Positions 34,121 through 43,361 of a stretch of DNA of 64,000 nucleotides are shown here, in pieces (position 1 is the first letter of the stretch; each line of letters opens with the position of its first letter). The DNA is taken from NCBI GenBank assembly GCA_037501455.1, contig CM074861.1, forward strand, positions 37,464,001 through 37,528,000, read 5' to 3'. The position numbers and the translations under genes were made by a program. The stretch is from Lantana camara (taxonomy: Eukaryota; Streptophyta; Magnoliopsida; Lamiales; Verbenaceae). Below the pieces are notes generated by a model. The model ran no database searches, was not told the DNA's origin, and saw only the letters and a list, made by a program, of their open reading frames with translations.

Positions 34121-35299
34121 TTTCATAATGTTGATCGTACTGCAGTTACGTGTAGTGTTCATGACATTTCTTTCTTCTTTTGGCGGTGTGTAATGTTCAT
34201 GAAATTTTTTTCCTTTGTTTTTTCATGAATGGCATAATATGTCAAGGTGGTGTGAGAATTAAGTGGGAGTTTTGTTTATTTTTTAATATTTTTTTACTTC
34301 TCATTTTTTTATTTAATAGTTGCATGTAAGTTTTCCATTAAGAAGAATGTGAATATATATTATATGTTTGTAAATTTATATATTGATTCTTATTATTCAT
34401 TGTTTATTGATTTATGTTTAAGTGTTTTAGTTTTTATTATCATGTTTCCAAATAGAAAATTCATGGAAAAGAAAATTAACCAGTTGTCGGTTCAACCTTT
34501 CCAATATACGCGATGATCAGTACCTAAGCCCATACTGATATTTACAAATTAACCCTAATCTCCATACTCATTGATATAATTTCTCAATGTGGCATAAAAT
34601 CCTTCTATAATATTTAAACTTTTTTCTTCTCCTTTACTACTTCTTCTCTGGCTATCACTGTTTCATTGCCACAAAAGGTATCTCAAAGTTAGACATGCAA
34701 AGGGCGTTATTTATTAATCAGTAGAATTAATTTGTTGTGATGTTGATTTTTTTAGGGATAGCTTTTCAATACCCCCAATAAGTACCCAAACTCATCTAAA
34801 CTTTATAAACTAGCCCTAATCTCCATGCCCATACTGATATAGTTTCCCAGTGTGGCTTAAAATATTTTTCTAATATTTAAACTTTTTTCCTCCTTCACTG
34901 CTTCTTCTCTAGCTATCACTGCTTCGTCGCAACAAAATGTACAACAAAGTTAAACATGCATATATTGTCTAATTTTCTTAATCGATCAAATTAATTTGTT
35001 ATGATATTGATTTTATGAGTATTTATCTTTCTAATGTGATTTACCTGATGTTGGTGCTCTAAGTTTGCTTTCTTCCGCAAGAACATTGGATATATTGTAT
35101 GTGTTGGAGATGATTTTGTCAACCGCCCCTACTCAAAATATTAATAATAATGTTCTTTTTTTTTTCCTTAGATGGTCTGTTTAACAGTTATTTTATTATA
35201 ATAATTGACTCAATTTTCTTAATGGAGAGCCTTGTTAATTATTACTTGATTCCATATGTTAATATATAATCACCCTAAGATTGTGGGATTTGTTGTGCA
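34121..35299. repeat. Duplication unit B
   Basis: An uninterrupted copy of the ~1.2-kb unit. It gives the empty site for the solo LTR of unit A. No gene was recognised. Confidence 0.8.
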
Positions 35300-35636
35300 T
35301 ATTAGTGAGAATGAAGTGGTAATTGGTGTAAGCCATAACTCTATTTTTATCCGATCAACTTTGTAGTTTCCTACACGTCACACGTATTTTGGCATTAGCT
35401 ATGTCTAATAGAATGTTCATAGATTTATATATGTTTGCTTTTATAGTTCTATTTTAATTTGTTTTTGCAATTTTTTTTTTATATTTGCTCAATTTTGTAT
35501 GTTTGCGCAATTTGTATGGATTGTATTTTGCATTTGATGAATTGTATTGAAATTGGGTAGAACTAGATTTCAAAAACTCATATTTTATCACACGAACTTG
35601 AGCTGAAACTCACGAATCAAACCAATTTCTAAGCAG

Positions 35637-35945
35637 ATGCAACGCTTCAATATACTGCCAAAATGCTCCGGAAACAGACCGGAGCATATTGTAGCCACCT
35701 GGGCATCATTGCTAGCTCGTGTTCGCATTGGAGATAGTGTAGAAAATTATTTACAATTATCTTATGATCACTTCTCGTCAAGCATGAGTAAACTTTTAAC
35801 TGAAAAAGAGTTTGAAGTGGTGTTAATGCGTGGACTTTTAATACCATTTTATGATGAACGTGGACGTATTTTTGAAGTCATAGTTCATATGATGGGATAC
35901 AATTACGAATTTAGAAGAGTTGATAGGTGGATGAGAATAGCTTGA
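35637..35945 (+). CDS. Unrecognised ORF, 102 codons
   Basis: It encodes MQRFNILPKCSGNRPE..., a mostly hydrophilic protein with a central charged helix-like part (KLLTEKEFEVVLMRG) and ends RRVDRWMRIA. No signal peptide, transmembrane segment or known motif was seen. Amino-acid use looks protein-like rather than random. It lies 415 bp upstream of the NRAMP pseudogene on the same strand, with a possible short continuation after the stop. It may be a relic of a low-copy gene. I do not recognise it. Confidence 0.3.
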   Translation: MQRFNILPKCSGNRPEHIVATWASLLARVRIGDSVENYLQLSYDHFSSSMSKLLTEKEFEVVLMRGLLIPFYDERGRIFEVIVHMMGYNYEFRRVDRWMRIA

Positions 35946-36360
35946 GAGAATGATCTTCGCTAGAATACAGTAATTTTGTTTTGGCTCTTCAGGGAAGAGA
36001 TTGAGTTAGGTCCGACTGTGGAGTTACCCTGCCTCCTATTTGTTCTCGAGGACATCCAACACGAGTTGTTTGGTAAAAATTGTAAAAGTAGATGTACTTA
36101 CTCAGAAGAAATATTTTTATCTTTTTTTTAAACTTGTCTATTTTTCTTACATTTAGAGTCGTACTTTTAATGTAACTTGGAAGCTTTAGTGATATGCTTT
36201 TATTGGCAGACAGGTGATGAGGTGATGATCTATCTTTATTCTAACTCATAGTGCTTTGACTGTTTTTTACTATTGTTGTTCATGTTTGATGGTGTTTGAT
36301 TATTGTTTGACATGAGTATAGATTGTGTTTATTTTTATGGGAAGCTTACCGCGGTAAGGA

Positions 36361-37489
36361 AGTGGTGATGGTGGTGGAACTGACAGCAAAAAATCTGAGC
36401 AAGAACAGAATATAGGATGGAGAGACTTCTTGTTACATATTGGCCTTGGTTTTCTAGTCTCCTTAGCTTACCTTGATCCTGGAAATTTGGAAACTGATTT
36501 ACAAGGTGGGGCCAAGCACAGATACTAATTGCTATGGGTGGTCCTTGTCGGACTGATTTTCGCCCTTATAATTCAGTCGCTAGCCGCAAATTTTGGAGTT
36601 AGCACTGGGAAACATTTTGGCTAAGCTTACTGGCATTGCTGCTGACATTCCTAAGGTTATTGGAATGGCGTTCGCACTGAATATATTATTCCATATACCC
36701 CGTTTGGGTTGGTGTTCTATTAACGGGTTTAAGTACTCTCCTCTTGCTCGGACTTCAAAAATATGGTATAAGGAAGCTAGAGTTGTTGATAGCAGTATTA
36801 GTATATAATGGCAGGCTGTTTTTTTGGAAAATTATGTTACGTGAAACCTCCAACAAAAGAAGTGATGAGGAGAATGTTTATTCCTAAACTAAGTGGTAAA
36901 AGTTCCACCGGAGATGCCATTGCTCTGTTCGGTGCCCTCGTTATGCCGCATAATCTCTTTTTTCATTCTGCTCTAGTCCTTTCTCAGAAAGGTTTCCTGT
37001 ATTTGAAGATGAAGAAATAGGTGAGGAATTTGATGAAAAGGTGCATTGCGATCGCACCGAGTTTAATAGTTTCCGTAATTAGAATCTTCCGAAGCCGGTC
37101 AACTAATAATCATCTTATCGATGATACTATCTTTTGAACTCCCATTTTCGCTCATTCCACTCCTCAAATTCAGCAATAATGCTACCAAGATGGGACCTCA
37201 CAAGAATTCAATAATTATTATTGTGTTTTCGTGGAAACTGCGGTTGGGAATTATCGACATTAACGTGTATTATCTTACTATAACATTCGTCGGATAGCTA
37301 ATACACAACAACTTGCCCAAAGTAGCGAATGTATTCGTCGGAGTCATAGTATTTCCCCTTATGGGGGTGTACGTAGGATCAGTAATCTATCTCATGTTTC
37401 GAAAGGATAAAGTTATCACATTTGTCGACCATGTGAAACCCGACCCCACTCAAATGGAGGATGGTAATGGAAATGTAGTTGAAATGTGA
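36361..37489 (+). pseudogene. NRAMP-type metal-ion transporter pseudogene
   Basis: NRAMP proteins are membrane transporters of divalent metals such as iron and manganese. The signature of transmembrane segment 1 reads [20 protein letters not shown], with the metal-binding DPGN intact. Next come [26 protein letters not shown] and [20 protein letters not shown] (the family's MPHN motif of segment 6). Downstream are [33 protein letters not shown] and a C-terminus ending NGNVVEM with stop TGA at 37487-37489. Stops, frameshifts and deletions are clear: a stop after AKHRY, loss of about 25-30 residues after TGKHLAK, and loss of the region between segment 6 and RNLM. Pieces that are separate exons in plant NRAMP genes are joined without visible introns, which suggests a partly processed (retro-) copy. 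Confidence 0.8.
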
Positions 37490-38331
37490 TCTCTTCCATA
37501 TAGAGAGGATCTTGCTGATATATCATTGTCTTGATAGTCTTTATCTTTTTAAAGCAAAAAATCAAAAATTCCTATATAGATTGATAAAGTAAAGCAAAAA
37601 AATCAGGGATTCTGGATAGCTTGATAAAGTAAAAAGCTTCTTTTATTTATGTCTACAAAGATGTTGGATTTGTCAATAATGATCAAATAATATTTGATCT
37701 CAATTTCATTTTTTCAAAAAAAAAAATGTATACGAGAACAAAACAAAATAAATATTAAAAACTTAATGATGAAAAAAATTTTAATTATATATAGTGTATC
37801 ATAAGAGGAGGTAATTGTAAGGTGTAAATAATTTATAGCGGGGTATTTGTAATTATAGTATAAGTACTTATAGGTTTGTAAATTGTCGCAACTTGATCAG
37901 CTTGCCTCACTAATAGTTTAATCGTTTGCATACTCCATTTGTTTTTTCCTTGTCTATCGTTTTTGATGCATAGTCGATACGCCTCATTATGAGAATATAA
38001 TGCATCAACTATGGAAAAAAAAAAAAAAAAAAGGAAGTTTATCTCTATATATGCAGTAACTAGACACACAAACAAAACCTTATTCATTTCGTATGATATT
38101 TAGCGAGTATTTATGTTATCGTTTGCAAGAACGTGAACTTTGCTTATCAATCCTACGATGCAATTGTTTTCTTATGTCGTTCTTTGTGGTCTCTATTGTA
38201 TGATTGATTGATGTCTTTATATGCTTTTGTGGTTTTTTTATTTAAACTGTTATTATAATTTATTTTTTTTTTTTTTTGTCTTTCTCTGGATTTAGTTGTG
38301 ACATGTGATGTATTATAATAAATAATAGATA
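37490..38331. other. AT-rich DNA without recognised features
   Basis: Contains poly-A and poly-T runs (about 38010-38030, 38263-38278). No coding trace was seen. Confidence 0.5.
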
Positions 38332-40817
38332 TGTAACACCCCTTACACGTGGAGGTGTCACACCCCCGCACTATAGCCTCGACCCACGTATGAAATGGAA
38401 AGTTCATACATAAATCAAAACTATAGCGAACGGGTGACAATGCAATACCAACAAGCTAGGCGGGAACTAAACTATACATGCAATAAAATGAAGCGGAAGC
38501 ACCGAATATTACATCAGTTTAGATAATACATATCTATCAATACATTAGCATTTCTTGCATATTGTTGATCAAAATCCAACACGTGATAGTAACATTCATA
38601 GCATAATACCAAAAGTTCTGTACAAAACATGAAATGCTAGACTCTGTGGAATGTGTGACCTGACTCGACTCCCGCCTAGCACACGACCGCTCTCAAGTAC
38701 CTGAAAGGTGGGGTGTCAGTCCATGGAAGACTGAGTGAGGCAGTAAATATATGTATAACACAAGTAACATGCACGTTGTGACCTCGGGTAATGTTTTACT
38801 ATGAAAGCAATATAAGTTTAAAATATAATACCCATCGCCCGAGATTACAACTGTCCAGTTTATTAATTGAAGTTTATATCATTGATAAGTGGCCCTGGCG
38901 AGTGAGGGCTTGTCCAACCTTACACCAATAGTGAATCATTACAGGCTAATTGAAATATTAAGTGATCAAGCAATTCATTTATGGTGCACACGTATTCATT
39001 TCATGAACTCCTTCACTCCGGGTGATGGTGGGTTTGCAAAGCCCTATCCATCCAGTCTACGCACGTCAGGAACATGACTCCTACGTGCGGGATTCCTTCC
39101 TCCACCAACCTCCTGGTGGATTCAGGGGTCATCCCAGTGTTGAGGGGTGTGTATAGAGCTACCCGTCAGCCCGATGCTTTCCCGGTTGACTCGTACACGT
39201 ACCCTCGGGCCCAATGTGCTATCATGCTACTCGCCACTAAACAATCACTATAGTACAATACATGCATTGCTTTGCATGATTGTGCTATTAATCGAACCTC
39301 ATGCATTGCTTTGCATTAGTCCAATTTGCTGAAACTGTTTTAACCGTTTAGAAAGAGTTTAAGAACGTAAGTAAACACATTTTTGGCTTTGAAAGTTCAC
39401 ATACGGTTATAGGGTGTTATACCATTATTCACTAAACCTCACCTTTCTTGTGAAATGCAACAAGGATACGTTCTAGGGAGCTTGTCCCTCGTTCACGACC
39501 TCGTGACCTGTGTAAACACGACGTGTATACATGAGTTATGACCTAAAATGGACCAAATATGACGAACGGCGGAAATGTGTCGAAACGATCATGAAAATGC
39601 AATGTGGTATCATAATATGTTGTTTCACATCATATTAGTACATATTATAGCAATTCGGGGTCAAAGAAGTCGTTGGATCGAGGGGCTAATTTCGTAATTT
39701 TATGCAGAAACTTTTGTTCTGCAACACAGGTGGGAACGGCCGTTCCAGGTCCCTTTGTAAAATGGGAACGGTCGTTCCCATAAAATTCCCAAAACGTGCC
39801 GGCGATTTTTCCCCCCTAAAGCGCGCCTTTGAGCTGGGAACGGCCCTTCCGGCGCAAGGCCAAAATGGGAACGGCCGTTCCCATGCTCGGCCGCTTATAT
39901 TTTGAAAAGGAATGGGAACGCCCGTTCCCACCAAGCCTTGAGGCTGGGAACGGTCGTTCCCTGCTTCTGCAACTGAAAAACAGAGCAGAAACAGAGTATG
40001 CTCTCGGGAAGAAACAACAAAGCAACAACCAATCCATTCTTGAACCCCAAATACTATAATTTCTGGAAGTATGATGTAAACAACTTCAATACATGATAAT
40101 ATAGCACTTAGATACATAAAACCATGAAATATCATCAAGAATCCATGCTTCAAGCTCATGATCAACTCTTGAACATTCTTGCCAATTATCCAATTAATTC
40201 ATGAATAAACCATGCTATAATTCATGATATGCTCATAGAATCATGCTTTGATCACCAATAACTCACTTAGCACATAAATTCTAAACCCTAGCTTCATCAT
40301 TTATGATCATAAATCATGCCAAACCAACCTTGAAGCTAAGAAATGGATGAAGAAGAAGATGAGGATGATGATGAGCTCTCAAAGCTTGGAAAACTTCTTG
40401 AAATCTTGATGATTGATGAAAAATATTCTTCTTCCCTTTTCTTCCAATGAATACCGAGAGAGAGATGGGTAGGTTTTGGCAAAGTTTGGATGAAATGAGC
40501 TTATGGAAGCTCATTGAAGAGTTATTACATGATTCATCCATGGAAATGTGTGAAAGTGCTCCATTTGCCAATTAATCCTTCAAGTGTTTAAGTTATGCAA
40601 TTGAGTAAACATGGTTTTAAAATATGCTCAATTTGGTCCGGAGAAGATCTTGCAATTAAGTCCCTAATATTTTAGAAAATATTTAACTAGGGACAATTAG
40701 GAAATTTGGAAGGCTCTCGACCATTATTTCATGCAATAAATATTTTTCGTTATGAAATAAATTCAAATTTTACTATAATGATCGAAAATTATGATTAATA
40801 AAATTTGGGGCGTTACA
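38332..40817 (-). repeat. 3' LTR of gag-only element
   Basis: 2486 bp, TG...CA ends on the minus strand, palindrome cluster at 39732-39961. Differs from 43362-45847 at four positions noticed (near 38617, 38670, 39749 and 40812). Confidence 0.93.
39732..39961. repeat. Palindrome cluster in 3' LTR of gag-only element
   Basis: Runs from GGGAACGGCCGTTCC at 39732 to GGGAACGGTCGTTCCC at 39946-39961. It includes a perfect palindrome in the middle (TGGGAACGGCCGTTCCCA near 39865). Confidence 0.9.
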
Positions 40818-40819
40818 AT

Positions 40820-40831
40820 TCTTCCCCCCTT
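40820..40831 (-). other. Polypurine tract of gag-only element
   Basis: On the minus strand AAGGGGGGAAGAAT runs up to the 3' LTR start. This is the expected primer site for plus-strand DNA synthesis. Confidence 0.85.
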
Positions 40832-40835
40832 AAAA

Positions 40836-40854
40836 GGACCTGGTCCCCAGGTCC
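40836..40854 (-). other. Hairpin just before the polypurine tract
   Basis: Perfect 8-bp stem GGACCTGG/CCAGGTCC with a 3-base loop (GGA on the minus strand). The Tekay element has the same hairpin position and GGA loop but a different outer stem (58572-58592). Confidence 0.8.
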
Positions 40855-40884
40855 ACTTTCGAGTTTTCAAATCATGCACGGTTA

Positions 40885-41015
40885 TAAGAGACCCCGTCTC
40901 TTAAGCAAGGAGTGAAAGATCCCCGTCTTTCACCAAGAAGTGAGAAATCCCCGTTTCTCTGAAAAGATGAGAGTGCCCCGTCTCTCAAACAAGTTAGGAG
41001 AGAACCCCGTCTCTC
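40885..41015 (-). repeat. Five hairpins with constant CGGGG loop in 3' UTR
   Basis: Plus-strand coordinates and stems: 40885-40903 TAAGAGA/TCTCTTA; 40912-40933 GTGAAAGA/TCTTTCAC; 40942-40959 GAGAAA/TTTCTC; 40968-40987 TGAGAG/CTCTCA; 40998-41015 GAGAGA/TCTCTC. Each encloses CCCCG (CGGGG on the sense strand). Spacing is 26-30 bp. Stems differ between units, but both arms match in every unit. Confidence 0.85.
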
Positions 41016-41172
41016 GAATACTCAAATAATAATCCAAAACAATACTGAAACATTTATCACCAAACACAAGTCGTCACGCCAATCACATCTATTTATCTTT
41101 CACACTGAAGCACATTGTTGCGAGCCATAATTTCAGTAATAATAAAATTCATGATGCTCGTGATATGCATGT

Positions 41173-42288
41173 TTAATGATACCGTTCACCGTGGAAGTTG
41201 CTATGAAGGTAGTTGATACCTCGGGCTATTCTTGTTCTTTCTCTTCGCCTTGGGCACATATTTGCTTGATGCTCTTTGCTCCCACATCTCATACATAAAT
41301 TCAGTCGTTCCCGACAATTCTCGTAGGTATGATTATCGCGTCCACAGTAGGTGCAAAGGATCTTTCCTGACTGTGATGGTGAAGTCATAGTGGAAGTACT
41401 TCCTGAAACTGATTTATTATTCTGGGACTTCTTCTTTTTAGATCTTTCCGGAGGTGGTAAAACCAAATCACTAACGGGCCTTTTCATTATATTAGAATCT
41501 GGTCTCGATCCTGAGACTAAGTCCGGTTCGAGAGGAGGAACAGGCCTTCTCGCGTTGTCCGAATCCTCAACCTTTAACGCCTTTGCAGTAGCTTTGGCCC
41601 AAGTACTTGTATTAGCGGCTTTCAGAGCATCCTGTATTTCCGGTCTGAGTCCTTGCACAAATTGTACTGCTTTGTGGAAATCGTCACTCGCTATGTTGGG
41701 TGCATAGCGAGATAAGCGTTCAAACTCCGCTATGTACTCACCCACAGATCTTCCTTCTTGCTTTAATTCAGTAAATTCCCTCAACCTCCGAGTACGTGAA
41801 GCTGGAGGAATAAATTTGTTTCTGAATTCTCTAACAAATACCTCCCAATTAATAGTTTCTCCGGCAGCTTCTAGTACGATCTGAATACTTTCCCACCAGG
41901 GATAAGCTTCGCCCTGAATCAAAGTGAGAGTGCAGCGGGCCTTTTCCTGGGAGTCACAAGGAATAAGTTGCCAAATCCTATCAATCTCTTTGAGCCACAT
42001 TTCAGCCTGAATGTCATCACCCTTGTAGAACTTCGGGGGTTGTTGGTTCTGAAATTCTCGAAGTATAGCAGAAATAGGGTTACCCGGGGGTGCTATCTGC
42101 GTAGGTGGTGCGGGAGGAACCCTTTCCTGTATCCTTTGATCGATTAGCCCTACCACCGCGTTCATAAAATCCTGAGGCTGGGCTTGAGGAGGTGGAGAAG
42201 GGGATGACTCCTCATGGCGATGGTGGCGGCGATGACGATGCTGTCTATGTCTCGGGGACTGGTCGCGATGATGTCTACCATGATCCAT
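41173..42288 (-). CDS. Gypsy Gag protein (371 codons), intact
   Basis: This is the structural capsid protein of a Tekay-type retrotransposon. It starts MDHGRHHRDQSPRHRQ with a His/Arg-rich tail, then the retrotransposon-gag block at about residues 85-220 ([60 protein letters not shown]). The C-terminus has two zinc knuckles, CTYCGRDNHTYENC and CMRCGSKEHQANMC (both CX2CX4HX4C), as expected for nucleic-acid binding. It closely matches the Gag part of the polyprotein at 54042. After the second knuckle it diverges and ends with its own short tail (GINYLHSNFHGERYH) and stop, where the full element continues into protease. An intact Gag in an element without pol suggests it is still useful for packaging or was disabled very recently. 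Confidence 0.9.
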   Translation of the reverse strand: MDHGRHHRDQSPRHRQHRHRRHHRHEESSPSPPPQAQPQDFMNAVVGLIDQRIQERVPPAPPTQIAPPGNPISAILREFQNQQPPKFYKGDDIQAEMWLKEIDRIWQLIPCDSQEKARCTLTLIQGEAYPWWESIQIVLEAAGETINWEVFVREFRNKFIPPASRTRRLREFTELKQEGRSVGEYIAEFERLSRYAPNIASDDFHKAVQFVQGLRPEIQDALKAANTSTWAKATAKALKVEDSDNARRPVPPLEPDLVSGSRPDSNIMKRPVSDLVLPPPERSKKKKSQNNKSVSGSTSTMTSPSQSGKILCTYCGRDNHTYENCRERLNLCMRCGSKEHQANMCPRRRERTRIARGINYLHSNFHGERYH

Positions 42289-42520
42289 CCTGAAATGAGT
42301 TCACTATACATGCATGATTTGGTTAATAGATGCTAAATGTGTGCAAATAATTTCATCAAGTTAATGCAGCACACATTTCTTTTCAGAGATTCAAATAATT
42401 CAAGAATCCAAGTAATTCACATAATTTCATTAAACACCGACTTCTCACATAACAAGTAATCCTATGCCGTTCGACCTAGACTCACTTGACACGACTCGAG
42501 AACCTCGGTTTTGCAACCGG

Positions 42521-42532
42521 GCTCTGATACCA
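42521..42532 (-). other. Primer-binding site copy 1
   Basis: GCTCTGATACCA on the plus strand is TGGTATCAGAGC in the element's sense, the initiator tRNA-Met type. It is followed by a truncated LTR copy (42540-43166). Confidence 0.85.
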
Positions 42533-43342
42533 CCTTAGATGTAACACCCCTTACACGTGGAGGTGTCACACCCCCGCACTATAGCCTCGACCCACGTATG
42601 AAATGGAAAGTTCATACATAAATCAAAACTATAGCGAACGGGTGACAATGCAATACCAACAAGCTAGGCGGGAACTAAACTATACATGCAATAAAATGAA
42701 GCGGAAGCACCGAATATTACATCAGTTTAGATAATACATATCTATCAATACATTAGCATTTCTTGCATATTGTTGATCAAAATCCAACACGTGATAGTAA
42801 CATTCATAGCATAATACCAAAAGTTATGTACAAAACATGAAATGCTAGACTCTGTGGAATGTGTGACCTGACTCCACTCCCGCCTAGCACACGACCGCTC
42901 TCAAGTACCTGAAAGGTGGGGTGTCAGTCCATGGAAGACTGAGTGAGGCAGTAAATATATGTATAACACAAGTAACATGCACGTTGTGACCTCGGGTAAT
43001 GTTTTACTATGAAAGCAATATAAGTTTAAAATATAATACCCATCGCCCGAGATTACAACTGTCCAGTTTATTAATTGAAGTTTATATCATTGATAAGTGG
43101 CCCTGGCGAGTGAGGGCTTGTCCAACCTTACACCAATAGTGAATCATTACAGGCTAATTGAAATATTAAATGAATCATCAAGTTAATGCAGCACACATTT
43201 CTTTTCAGAGATTCAAATAATTCAAGAATCCAAGTAATTCACATAATTTCATTAAACACCGACTTCTCACATAACAAGTAATCCTATGCCGTTCGACCTA
43301 GACTCACTTGACACGACTCGAGAACCTCGGTTTTGCAACCGG

Positions 43343-43354
43343 GCTCTGATACCA
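43343..43354 (-). other. Primer-binding site copy 2
   Basis: The same motif, 7 bp from the complete 5' LTR at 43362. This is the normally placed site; copy 1 arose by the tandem duplication. Confidence 0.88.
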
Positions 43355-43361
43355 CCTTAGA

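Noticed and set aside
38010..38035. Poly-A run as a possible retroposon tail
   Set aside because: No LINE or SINE body or target duplication next to it was found, and the run is in generally A/T-rich DNA.
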